Assembly (NCBI RefSeq): GCF_049808615.1
Contig: NZ_JBNCAN010000005.1
Location: forward strand, 134,823 to 198,822
Source: Modicisalibacter sp049808615
GTDB lineage: Bacteria; Pseudomonadota; Gammaproteobacteria; Pseudomonadales; Halomonadaceae
Direction of reading: 5' to 3'
DNA length: 64,000 nt
The notes beneath the pieces were generated by a model. It ran no database searches, was not told the origin of the DNA, and worked only from the letters and a program-made list of their open reading frames with translations. Shown one piece after another: positions 43,400 to 51,009 of this stretch (positions are counted from its first letter, which is position 1; each line of letters opens with the position of its first letter). The position numbers and the translations under genes are program-made.

Positions 43400-43591
43400 G
43401 GCGGTCAGTCCGGCCTGCTCAGGCGGCTGGGTGAATCATGTAAGCCGTCATTTACCCGAATCTGCATTGCTTTCTCCCTATCGCTGTACCATTGTCGAAA
43501 AAAGATCCACGGCTGCCTCACTTATTGTCTGCTTTATGGGACATGAGTCGAGAGCAACTCATTGTATCGTCCATTGCAACAAGGAGCGTCC

Positions 43592-43798
43592 ATGCTTAAC
43601 GAAGCTATTGAAATTCGTGAACTGAAAGAAGGCGACGACGAATCATCGATTCGCTATGAAGTGTATGACAGCGACACCGGCACATCGTTGGGGGTATTCG
43701 ACAATTATGAAGATGCTCAGTACGAGGTGGAGAGCATGAAAAGCTCCAATGAAGCCATCTGGAAAGATGGCGAAGACGCGGACCCCGGTACGGAGTGA
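43592..43798 (+). CDS. Small acidic hypothetical protein
   Basis: A 68-residue, strongly acidic protein, MLNEAIEIRELKEGDDESS at its start and GEDADPGTE at its end, with VYDSDTGTSLGVFDNYEDAQ in the middle. No membrane segment or Cys. ATG 43592 follows AAGGAGCGTCC, an excellent ribosome site. No family is recognised. It is adjacent to tRNA-Gly on the other strand. Confidence 0.65.
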   Translation: MLNEAIEIRELKEGDDESSIRYEVYDSDTGTSLGVFDNYEDAQYEVESMKSSNEAIWKDGEDADPGTE

Positions 43799-43825
43799 CG
43801 TTGGTCCCGGCACTATTGTCGATTG

Positions 43826-43901
43826 TGGAGCGGGCAACGAGATTCGAACTCGCGACCCTCAGCTTGGGAAGCTGATGCTCTACCAACTGAGCTATACCCG
43901 C
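43826..43901 (-). tRNA. tRNA-Gly(CCC)
   Basis: On the minus strand the acceptor stem GCGGGTA pairs with TGCCCGC, followed by discriminator T and encoded CCA. The D-loop has AGCTCAGTTGGTAGAGC. The anticodon arm is TCAGC-TTCCCAA-GCTGA, giving anticodon CCC (reads GGG), and the T-arm has GTTCGAATC. It is 76 bases including CCA, with no intron or odd base. Confidence 0.95.
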
Positions 43902-44084
43902 CTTGACGCGCATGATAGTGAATCACAGCGTACCCCTGCAAGCACAGCGTCTCATCCGCATTTGGCACGGTTGCAGGAAATTTTCATCGCTCGGGAGAAT
44001 TTTTTGCATCCTGTGGTCACAGGGATAGCGCAACGTTCCTTCAAGACTGAATATTGCGTCTTTACTTACTGCATTCGATCCTTC

Positions 44085-44114
44085 GCCGCCGCGTCACCGA
44101 CGCGGCGGCTTTTT
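44085..44114 (+). terminator. Orphan strong terminator, possible end of a small RNA
   Basis: GCCGCCGCGTC (44085-44095) pairs perfectly with GACGCGGCGGC (44099-44109) around ACC, followed by five T. It faces the plus strand, but no plus-strand gene lies before it within 290 bases; the tRNA upstream is on the minus strand. The 180 bases before it contain the dyad CCTGTGGTCACAGG (44010-44023). On the minus strand it lacks a T-run, so it is not an obvious end for the CBS gene. A small RNA ending here is possible. Confidence 0.6.
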
Positions 44115-44162
44115 ACGAGTGCCGCCTACGAGTACCGTGCAGGCTATAAATGCTGCGCCGGC

Positions 44163-44573
44163 TCACAGGTTGCCGCGCATCGAGGCGATCGCGCTCAGGA
44201 TATCACGCCGCGTGACGATGCCCATCAGGCGCTGCTCATCCACCACGGGATAGATCTTGGGCTTGTTGCCCAGCATCTCCTGAGCCAGATCGACGATGCC
44301 CTTGTCGGGGGTAACCGTGAGTACCTCGTCGCGCATCAACTCGCGTACCAGCGCAGGCTGACCGCCGTGATAGGCGCTGTCGAGCAGTTTACCCATGACG
44401 TCCTGTTCCGAAATGAAGCCGATCAGGTGATCGTGATCATCGACCACCGGAGCACCGGGCAGGCGGTGTAGCGCAAGGCCGGCTACCAGGGTGGCCACGG
44501 AGGTCGATGCGGATACCCGGAAGCAATCCCGAGACATGATTTCGCCGACGGTGGTGGGGGCTTTCTTGTTCAT
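44163..44573 (-). CDS. CBS-domain pair protein
   Basis: A 136-residue stand-alone tandem CBS protein. The first CBS starts VGEIMSRDCFRVSASTSVATLV and has GAPVVDDHDHLIGFISEQDV. The second starts VRELMRDEVLTVTPDKGIVDLA and ends VDEQRLMGIVTRRDIL. Such pairs bind adenine nucleotides and report energy state. No catalytic partner is fused or adjacent. ATG 44573 follows AGAAGGGAATGCATT; the frame reaches 44621 but the extra residues are not family-like. Confidence 0.9.
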   Translation of the reverse strand: MNKKAPTTVGEIMSRDCFRVSASTSVATLVAGLALHRLPGAPVVDDHDHLIGFISEQDVMGKLLDSAYHGGQPALVRELMRDEVLTVTPDKGIVDLAQEMLGNKPKIYPVVDEQRLMGIVTRRDILSAIASMRGNL

Positions 44574-44902
44574 AATGCATTCCCTTCTGTCAGTGTTTCG
44601 CAAGCCATCCGCTATAGGCAAACCCGGTTCGATGATGATGCGACTCGTTATTCAATGCGCCATCTATCGCCATGCAACCACAGCCATTGTGGTGTTTCTC
44701 CAACCCAGCATAGCCCAATCCCAGGATGGTGCTCTGAGGTCCCGTCTCTGAACCTTCCTGCAGTAAGCTCATCCAAACGCTAACGGCTATCACTGAATCT
44801 TGCCAGCCGCGCCACCATCGTGGGGAGTTGACTCGGCGAGTTGCCGATGTTGTTCATGATGCTTCAGGGCACGAGTTTCGTTTCATTTGCAGGAGATCGA
44901 TA
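44574..44902. other. Intergenic region, no gene seen
   Basis: Between the divergent CBS and 80-residue genes this 329-base stretch shows no convincing coding frame. It contains a short hairpin, ACCACA-GCCAT-TGTGGT, at about 44679-44695. It must hold the promoters for both neighbours, but I see no strong -35/-10 pair. Confidence 0.5.
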
Positions 44903-45145
44903 ATGAACGCACGCGATTACATGGCGAAAAAGGGAATCGATCTGGACAGGGAAGAAGATAAGCCGCAAAGCCTGGAAGAAATGGCCTGGTCGCGAGCCCG
45001 GGAGGCGGGCAGTCATCCACCGCGCAGCGGCACGCCGTTCGATTGGGAGGATTGGGAGCGTTACCATGATCAATTGGCGGAGAATTCCGAACGCATCACT
45101 CAAAAGATCAATGCGCGCTCGTCGCGTGACAAGAATGACGATTAG
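44903..45145 (+). CDS. Small hydrophilic hypothetical protein
   Basis: An 80-residue charged protein, starting MNARDYMAKKGIDLDREEDK and ending SRDKNDD, with a Trp-rich middle (GTPFDWEDWERYHDQLAENS). No membrane segment, Cys or known motif. ATG 44903 follows AGGAGATCGATA. It lies 75 bases before a Pmp3 gene on the same strand, which may be read with it. Function unknown. Confidence 0.65.
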   Translation: MNARDYMAKKGIDLDREEDKPQSLEEMAWSRAREAGSHPPRSGTPFDWEDWERYHDQLAENSERITQKINARSSRDKNDD

Positions 45146-45220
45146 CGGTGACTGACGTATCATGAGGATTCAATTATTGTCGGCCACCGTGGCAAGTAAT
45201 TGACAACAAGGAGGTTTTGC

Positions 45221-45379
45221 ATGGACATCATTCGTATCATTCTGGCAATTTTGCTGCCCCCGGTAGGCGTGTTTCTCCAGGTGGGTCTTGGACTGCATTT
45301 CTGGATCAATATTCTTCTGACGATTCTCGGCTACATTCCCGGTATCGTGCATGCCATCTGGATCATCGCTCGGCGCTAG
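45221..45379 (+). CDS. Pmp3/YqaE family small membrane protein
   Basis: A 52-residue protein with two membrane helices: MDIIRIILAILLPPVGVFLQ, then the second helix with NILLTILGYIPGIVHAIW. This matches the Pmp3/YqaE (UPF0057) family, where LPPxGVFLQ and GxxPGIxHAxW are the hallmarks. Family members respond to salt, cold and membrane stress and affect membrane potential in yeast and plants. The ATG follows AAGGAGGTTTTGC, a near-ideal ribosome site. A terminator-like hairpin follows 24 bases after the stop. Confidence 0.92.
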   Translation: MDIIRIILAILLPPVGVFLQVGLGLHFWINILLTILGYIPGIVHAIWIIARR

Positions 45380-45402
45380 TCGCAAGCTTGGCGTAACAAC
45401 GG

Positions 45403-45441
45403 CAACGGAAGACCCATTGGGATCTTCCGTTGTTCGTTTTC
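45403..45441 (+). terminator. Terminator after the Pmp3 gene
   Basis: CAACGGAAGA (45403-45412) pairs with TCTTCCGTTG (45423-45432), with an inner CCC/GGG stack, followed by TTCGTTTTC. The T-run is interrupted but the stem is long. It faces the end of the glcG gene on the other strand. Confidence 0.7.
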
Positions 45442-45458
45442 AAAGGCTTGAGCAGGCT

Positions 45459-45866
45459 CTAGCTGCTGATTGCCTGGATACCCGCCTTGGCCACCTGGGC
45501 ATCCTGCTCGGGTTTGACGCCGGAGACACCCGCGGCACCCGCCACCTGGCCGTCCACCAGCACCGGTACGCCGCCGGTCATCATGCCCTGTAATACAGGC
45601 GCCGAAAGAAAGGCAGTACGCCCATTGTTGATCATCTCTTCGTACGCCTGGGATTCACGTCTTCCCAGCGCGGCGGCACGTGCTTTCTCGTTAGCGATGT
45701 AGCTGGAAATGGGCGAGCAGCCGTCGAGACGGCGTAGGCCCAACAGATGACCGCCATCGTCCACCACGGCGACCGTGATCGCCCAGCCATTGGCCTCGGC
45801 TTCCTGCTGAGCGGCATCGAGAATGGCATTGGCATCGTCCAAGGTCAGTGCGGGTTTCTGTTGCAT
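45459..45866 (-). CDS. glcG: GlcG/HbpS-like protein
   Basis: GlcG is a DUF336 protein encoded with glycolate oxidase in many bacteria; a heme- or cofactor-binding role is known for HbpS relatives but GlcG function is unproven. The 135-residue product has LTLDDANAILDAAQQEAEANGW, VAVVDDGGHLLGLRRLDGC, KARAAALGRRESQAYEEM and GGVPVLVDGQVAGAAGVSG. ATG 45866 follows AAGGAGTAACAAC. It is the last gene of glcDEFG, 37 bases after glcF. Confidence 0.88.
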   Translation of the reverse strand: MQQKPALTLDDANAILDAAQQEAEANGWAITVAVVDDGGHLLGLRRLDGCSPISSYIANEKARAAALGRRESQAYEEMINNGRTAFLSAPVLQGMMTGGVPVLVDGQVAGAAGVSGVKPEQDAQVAKAGIQAISS

Positions 45867-45903
45867 GTTGTTACTCCTTTTTATTGAAATATTCTGTCGA
45901 CAT

Positions 45904-47142
45904 TCATGCTGATGCGAGCGCATCGTCGACGATCTCTATCCAGTGCCTGACCCGGGTACGACCGGCACCATCGAGGTGGGTCTGGCAGCCTATGTTGGCG
46001 GTCACGATCGTTTCCGGGTTGCCGGCTTCCAGTGCGTCGAGCTTGTTGTCGCGCAGCTGTTTCGCCAGCTCCGGCTGGGTGACCGAGTAGGTGCCCGCGG
46101 AACCACAGCACAGATGAGCATCGCGCACCGGGGTCAGGTTGAAGCCGAGGCGGGTGAGTATGCCCTCGGCCACGCCACCCAGTCGTTGTGCGTGCTGCAG
46201 GGTGCAAGGGCAGTGAAAGGCCAGCTTGCGTGACTCCTTGATCTTCAATGCCTCGAGATCCTCGTCGCGCAGGATCTCGACCAAATCCTTGGCCAGGGCA
46301 CTGATGCGCTTGGCTTTCTCCTCGTAGTCGGTATCGCCCTCGAGCATTTCACCATATTCTTTCACGAATGCGCCGCAGCCGCTGGCCGTCTGCACTATGG
46401 CCTCGCAGCCGGCCTCGACATGGGGCCACCAGGCGTCGATGTTATTGCGCATGCGCTGCAGGCCGGCCTGCTGGGCATTCAAATGATAATCGATGGCGCC
46501 ACAGCAGCCGGCGTCCGGTGCCGGGGTCAGGCCGATGCCGAGCCGATCGAGCACGCGGGCGGTGGCCGCATTGGTATTGGGAGAGAGCCCGGGTTGTACG
46601 CAGCCTTCGAGAATCAGCATTTGCCGCGCATGTTGCTTGCCGTCTGGCCGCTTGCCGGGGGCCGCCGGCTTGGCCGGCATCTTGTCGCGCAGCGTGCCGG
46701 GCACCAGCGGGCGGAAGATCTGCCCCATCTTGAGCAGCGCCGCAAAGCGTTTGGGCTCGACCAGGGCGTGACGCAGACCAAAATGCAAGGCGCGTTCCTT
46801 GGGTGTACGGCCCACACGGCGGTCAACCTCGGCGCGGCCGATATCGAGCAGCTTGTGATACTCGACCCCGGAAGGGCAGGTGGTTTCACAGTTGCGGCAG
46901 GTCAGGCAGCGATCCAGATGAAGCTGGGTTTCCTTGGTTACTTGATCGTCATCGTCGCGGCTTTCCAGCAGCTCCTTCATCAGGTAGATGCGCCCACGGG
47001 GGCCGTCACGTTCATCTCCCAGCAACTGATAGGTGGGACAGGTGGCATTGCAGAAGCCACAGTGCACGCAGGTGCGCAGCACGCGATCGGCCTCGCGGAT
47101 ATGCGGTTTTTGCAGGTCTGCTTCGGTGAAGTGGGTCTGCAT
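45904..47142 (-). CDS. glcF: GlcF, glycolate oxidase iron-sulfur subunit
   Basis: GlcF passes electrons from the flavin subunits to the membrane chain. The 412-residue product has two [4Fe-4S] motifs, CVHCGFCNATCPTY and CLTCRNCETTCPSG, in the first 110 residues. Two Cys-Cys-Gly (CCG) motifs follow, GCCGAIDYHL and CCGSAGTYSV. Length matches E. coli GlcF (407). It starts two bases after the glcE end, so the pair is tightly coupled. Confidence 0.96.
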   Translation of the reverse strand: MQTHFTEADLQKPHIREADRVLRTCVHCGFCNATCPTYQLLGDERDGPRGRIYLMKELLESRDDDDQVTKETQLHLDRCLTCRNCETTCPSGVEYHKLLDIGRAEVDRRVGRTPKERALHFGLRHALVEPKRFAALLKMGQIFRPLVPGTLRDKMPAKPAAPGKRPDGKQHARQMLILEGCVQPGLSPNTNAATARVLDRLGIGLTPAPDAGCCGAIDYHLNAQQAGLQRMRNNIDAWWPHVEAGCEAIVQTASGCGAFVKEYGEMLEGDTDYEEKAKRISALAKDLVEILRDEDLEALKIKESRKLAFHCPCTLQHAQRLGGVAEGILTRLGFNLTPVRDAHLCCGSAGTYSVTQPELAKQLRDNKLDALEAGNPETIVTANIGCQTHLDGAGRTRVRHWIEIVDDALASA

Positions 47143-47144
47143 GC

Positions 47145-48251
47145 TTAAAACTCCGGGTAAAGCCGGCCAGGATTGAAGATGCCGTTGGGATCGAGCTGGG
47201 TCTTGAGTCGTCGGTGATAGGTGGCAACGACCTTGGAGAGCGGGGTAAACGGTTCAGCGTGGCCGGCAGTGAAACAGGTGGCATGCCCCCCGGCCTGAGT
47301 GACGGTCTCGCGCAGTACGTCTGCCTCATCGTCGCTGCGAAGCCAGCGCTGGGCCCCGGCCCAGTCGTAAAGCACGTCACCGTCCAGCGCCAGCGGCGGG
47401 GTGTTGTTGGGCAGCGATAGACGCCACAGCGGACGCGAATCCTTCTTGTCGAAAAAAACCAGGCGCTGTTCGCGCAAGTCTTGCCAGAAGCTGCTGACGA
47501 GATCGTCCCCACCCAACTGTTCTCTGGTAGCGGCCACCGAACTCGCGCCACCTTCCAGACGCAGATGCAGCGCATCATCATGGTAGGCTGCGGCGGTGAT
47601 CGGCAGTGGCTGACGGCCCCATTGCGCGAGTCGTTGCAAGGCGTCATCCAGGGGCAATTCGAGACGCAGGCTGTGAATGGCGTTCGGTTTGGGCAATACC
47701 TTGAGCGAGACCTCGGTGATGACGCCAAGGGTGCCCTGGGCGCCGACCATCAGACGCGAGAGATCGTAACCGGCCACATTCTTCATCACCTCGCCGCCGA
47801 AGCGTAGATGCTTGCCTTCATAAGTGATGAGCCGGGTGCCGAGCACGAAATCGCGCACTGCGCCAGCCCAGGGACGACGAGGGCCGGAAAGACCGCTGGC
47901 GATCATGCCGCCGACGGTGGCGGTAGGGCCGAAGTGGGGCGGTTCACAACTCAGTTGCTGGTGTTCCGCATCCAATGCTGCCTCGAGTTCCGCAAGCGGG
48001 GTGCCGGCGCGCACCGAAACCACCAGTTCCACCGGATCGTAATGGGTAATGCCGCGATGCTCGGTCAGGGACAATGCGTCACCCTCGATCCGTCGACCAT
48101 AAAAGTCCTTGGTGCCGCCACCCTCTATCCTCAGTGGCGTCTTGTCGGCATTGGCCTGGCGCACACGCTCACAGAGTACCTCGGTGTTATCCTGGCCAGG
48201 GCCCTGTTGACTCTCCGCAAGAGCTGGGTGCCTATCTTGTTCGTGCTGCAT
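47145..48251 (-). CDS. glcE: GlcE, glycolate oxidase FAD-binding subunit
   Basis: GlcE is the smaller flavoprotein-type subunit needed for glycolate oxidation. The 368-residue product has a PCMH-type FAD domain with LRIEGGGTKDFYG, VSVRAGTPLAELEAAL and FGPTATVGGMIASGLSGPRRPW. It continues with RLITYEGKHLRFGGEVMKNVAGYDLSRLMVGAQGTLGVIT. Length is like E. coli GlcE (350). ATG 48251 follows GAGGACGAACC and lies nine bases after glcD. Confidence 0.95.
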   Translation of the reverse strand: MQHEQDRHPALAESQQGPGQDNTEVLCERVRQANADKTPLRIEGGGTKDFYGRRIEGDALSLTEHRGITHYDPVELVVSVRAGTPLAELEAALDAEHQQLSCEPPHFGPTATVGGMIASGLSGPRRPWAGAVRDFVLGTRLITYEGKHLRFGGEVMKNVAGYDLSRLMVGAQGTLGVITEVSLKVLPKPNAIHSLRLELPLDDALQRLAQWGRQPLPITAAAYHDDALHLRLEGGASSVAATREQLGGDDLVSSFWQDLREQRLVFFDKKDSRPLWRLSLPNNTPPLALDGDVLYDWAGAQRWLRSDDEADVLRETVTQAGGHATCFTAGHAEPFTPLSKVVATYHRRLKTQLDPNGIFNPGRLYPEF

Positions 48252-48260
48252 GGTTCGTCC

Positions 48261-49760
48261 TCAGAAGCGTGGCAACTCGGGATGCGGCAACTCCCCGTTA
48301 TGCACGTGCATGGCGCCGAATTCGGCACAGCGATGCAACGTCGGTATGTTCTTGCCCGGATTGAGCAAACCTGAACTGTCGAAGGCCGCCTTCACGGCGT
48401 GAAAGGTGGTGATCTCATCGGGCTGGAACTGGGTGCACATCTGGTTGATCTTTTCGCGCCCCACGCCATGTTCACCGGTGATGCTACCGCCCACCTCGAC
48501 GCACAGCTCGAGTATCTTGCCGCCGATGGTCTCGGCCTTTTCCAGCTCGCCGGGCTGGTTGGCATCGAACATGATCAGCGGGTGGGTGTTGCCGTCGCCG
48601 GCATGAAAGACATTGGCGACCCGCAGGCCATATTCTTCCGACAGGTCGGCGATACCCTTGAGAACCCTGGGCAGTTCGCGGCGAGGGATGGTGCCGTCCA
48701 TGCAGTAGTAGTCCGGTGACATGCGCCCGACCGCGGGGAAGGCGTTCTTGCGCCCGGCCCAGAACAGGGCACGTTCGGCCTCGTCTCGGGCCTGCTGTAT
48801 ATCGCCGGCGCCGGCCTGTTCGAGTACCCTGCGGACCGTGGCGCAGTCGTCGTCGACATCTGCTTCTACCCCGTCCAACTCGCACAGCAGTATCGCCTCG
48901 GCGTCTACCGGATAGCCTGCCTTGATGAAGTCCTCTGCCGCCTGAATCGCCAGCTTGTCCATCATCTCCAGGCCCCCGGGGATGATGCCGGCGGCGATGA
49001 TGTCACCGACTGCCTTGCCGGCTTTTTCGACGTCGTCGAAGCTGGCCATCAGCACCTTGGCGCTTTCGGGTTTGGGCAGCAGCTTCACGGTGATCTCCGT
49101 GATCACGCCGAGCATGCCTTCGGAGCCATTGAACAGGGCGAGTAGATCGAATCCCGGGGCATCGAAGGCCTCCGAGCCCAGAATCATGCGCTCGCCTTCG
49201 ATGGTGACGACCTCGACCCTGAGTACGTTGTGTACCGTCAAACCGTACTTCAGGCAGTGCACGCCACCGGCGTTCTCGGCGACGTTACCGCCGATCGAAC
49301 AGGCAATCTGGGATGAAGGGTCCGGCGCATAGTAGAGCCCATAGGGAGCCGCCGCCTCGGAAATGGCCAGGTTGCGAACCCCGGGCTGGACGCGAGCGAT
49401 GCGCGCGTCCGGGTCGACCTCGAGAATTCGTGAAAAACGCGACATGACCAGCAGCACCCCTTTTTCCAGAGGCAGGGCGCCTCCGGAAAGACCGGTGCCG
49501 GCACCCCGGGTGACCACCGGTACCTCCAGTTCGAAACAGGTACGCATCAGCGTTTCGATCTGTTCCAGGGTATGGGGCATGGCGACCAGCATCGGCAGCA
49601 CGCGATACGCGGAAAGCCCGTCACATTCAAAAGGGCGCAGGTCTTCTTCTCGATGCAATAAGGTCATGTCGGGCAAGGCTTGTTGCAATCGCTGAAGTGC
49701 GTTTGCCTTGTCCGACGCGGGTAGCACGCCATCCAGTCGTTCGTCGTAGAGAATGTTCAT
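48261..49760 (-). CDS. glcD: GlcD, glycolate oxidase catalytic flavoprotein
   Basis: GlcD oxidises glycolate to glyoxylate (D-lactate is also possible in this family). The 499-residue product is very close in pattern to E. coli GlcD: VPVVTRGAGTGLSGGALPLE, YAPDPSSQIACSIGGNVAENAGG, LALFNGSEGMLGVITEITVK, NVFHAGDGNTHPLIMFDAN and GGSITGEHGVGREK, where the His residues serve metal binding. MNILYDERLDG at 49760 aligns with the E. coli start; an ATG at 49775, behind AGGACATAAA, is also possible. First gene of glcDEFG, controlled by the TGGTC dyad upstream. Confidence 0.96.
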   Translation of the reverse strand: MNILYDERLDGVLPASDKANALQRLQQALPDMTLLHREEDLRPFECDGLSAYRVLPMLVAMPHTLEQIETLMRTCFELEVPVVTRGAGTGLSGGALPLEKGVLLVMSRFSRILEVDPDARIARVQPGVRNLAISEAAAPYGLYYAPDPSSQIACSIGGNVAENAGGVHCLKYGLTVHNVLRVEVVTIEGERMILGSEAFDAPGFDLLALFNGSEGMLGVITEITVKLLPKPESAKVLMASFDDVEKAGKAVGDIIAAGIIPGGLEMMDKLAIQAAEDFIKAGYPVDAEAILLCELDGVEADVDDDCATVRRVLEQAGAGDIQQARDEAERALFWAGRKNAFPAVGRMSPDYYCMDGTIPRRELPRVLKGIADLSEEYGLRVANVFHAGDGNTHPLIMFDANQPGELEKAETIGGKILELCVEVGGSITGEHGVGREKINQMCTQFQPDEITTFHAVKAAFDSSGLLNPGKNIPTLHRCAEFGAMHVHNGELPHPELPRF

Positions 49761-49834
49761 GATCACACTTCCCATTTTATGTCCTGGGCACCACTGTGAG
49801 CGTTACCATTGGGACTGTCCAGCCTTTGGTACAG

Positions 49835-49845
49835 TGGTCAGACCA
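49835..49845. promoter_or_regulatory. FadR-type operator upstream of glcD
   Basis: TGGTCAGACCA is a perfect dyad of the TGGTnnnACCA class used by GntR regulators of the FadR group, such as GlcC, LldR and PdhR. A second half-like site, ATTGGTCTAAT, follows at 49849-49859. It lies 75 bases upstream of glcD and 150 bases upstream of the divergent YfeH-type gene. A similar dyad precedes the permease gene. Confidence 0.65.
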
Positions 49846-49991
49846 GTAATTGGTCTAATTTTTGGAAATCGTTTCCAATATAGAGCAAAAGGTTATGTCG
49901 TGGGTAATGGCCTGGACCTCGAAAGAGAGTAACCCCAGGCGTTTGGTCCTAGTATGATGGCGCATTGTCATTTGCGACATGTAGGCTCTCC

Positions 49992-50966
49992 GTGAAGCTG
50001 CTTCGACGTCTGAATATCGATAAATACCTGCTGATGCTGATCGGGGCGGTCATCGTCGCTTCCGTATTGCCAGTGCATGGTATGGCCAGCGAGGTGTTCT
50101 CCCTGGCCACCAAGCTGGCCATCGCGCTATTGTTTTTTCTGCATGGCGCCAGGCTGTCACCCCGCACGGTCATCAAGGGCATGACCCATTGGCGGCTCCA
50201 CTTGATGGTCTTTGCCAGCACCTTCGTGCTGTTTCCGATTCTAGGACTGATCATCGGCTTGATGGCCCCGGCGCTGCTGCCGCCAACCTTGGCCATGGGC
50301 ATCCTCTTCCTGTGCGTGCTGCCTTCGACCATTCAGTCCTCCATCGCCTTTACCTCCATCGCCGGAGGCAATGTGCCGGCAGCGATCTGTTCCGCGTCCG
50401 CATCGAACATTCTCGGCATGTTCATCACGCCGCTGTTGGTGGGGCTCTTGATGAGCGCCCAGGCCGGCGGCGTCTCCTTGGATGCCCTGGGCGCGATCCT
50501 CCTGCAGCTGCTGGCACCGTTCCTGTTGGGGCAGGCGCTGCAGCGCTGGATCGGTGAGTGGATGGCGCGTCACGGGCGTTTGCTCGGGCTGGTCGATCGT
50601 GGCGCGATTCTGATGGTGGTCTATCTGGCCTTCAGCGAAGCGATGGTCGCGGGGCTGTGGGAACAGCTCTCTGGAGCATCGCTTGCGATGATGGTCGTGG
50701 TGGATTGCGTGCTGCTTGCCGCGGTGCTGGTGATTACCACCCTGGCGAGTCGCTGGCTGGGGTTCGCGCGGGAAGATGAGATCACCATCGTGTTCTGCGG
50801 CTCCAAGAAGAGCCTGAGCAGCGGTGTGCCCATGGCCAATGTGCTGTTCTCGTCCCATCAGGTGGGCAGCGTCATCCTGCCGTTGATGCTCTTTCACCAG
50901 ATCCAGCTGTTCGTATGTGCGGTGCTGGCGCGGCGCTATGCGGTCAAGGAAAAACCGCCTCGGTGA
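49992..50966 (+). CDS. YfeH-type bile-acid:sodium symporter family protein
   Basis: A 324-residue membrane protein with about ten helices, of the SBF-like group. It matches E. coli YfeH in long stretches: AIALLFFLHGARLS, HWRLHLMVFASTFVLFPILG, AFTSIAGGNVPAAICSASAS, EITIVFCGSKKSLSSGVPMA and LFHQIQLFVCAVLARRY. The GTG at 49992 begins VKLLRRLN, aligned with the YfeH start MKLFRIL. The natural substrate is unknown; a sodium-coupled organic anion is likely. It is divergent from glcD. Its stop lies inside the terminator of the opposing permease gene. Confidence 0.88.
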   Translation: MKLLRRLNIDKYLLMLIGAVIVASVLPVHGMASEVFSLATKLAIALLFFLHGARLSPRTVIKGMTHWRLHLMVFASTFVLFPILGLIIGLMAPALLPPTLAMGILFLCVLPSTIQSSIAFTSIAGGNVPAAICSASASNILGMFITPLLVGLLMSAQAGGVSLDALGAILLQLLAPFLLGQALQRWIGEWMARHGRLLGLVDRGAILMVVYLAFSEAMVAGLWEQLSGASLAMMVVVDCVLLAAVLVITTLASRWLGFAREDEITIVFCGSKKSLSSGVPMANVLFSSHQVGSVILPLMLFHQIQLFVCAVLARRYAVKEKPPR

Positions 50967-50978
50967 TGCCGAGGCGGT
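50949..50978 (-). terminator. Terminator of the LldP/GlcA permease gene
   Basis: On the minus strand ACCGCCTCGG and CCGAGGCGGT form a perfect 10-bp stem with a five-base loop, followed by five T. It sits 32 bases after the permease stop. It overlaps the last codons and stop of the opposite YfeH-type gene. Confidence 0.8.
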
Positions 50979-51009
50979 ACTGTTCGCACGGATCCGGACA
51001 AGCATGGAC

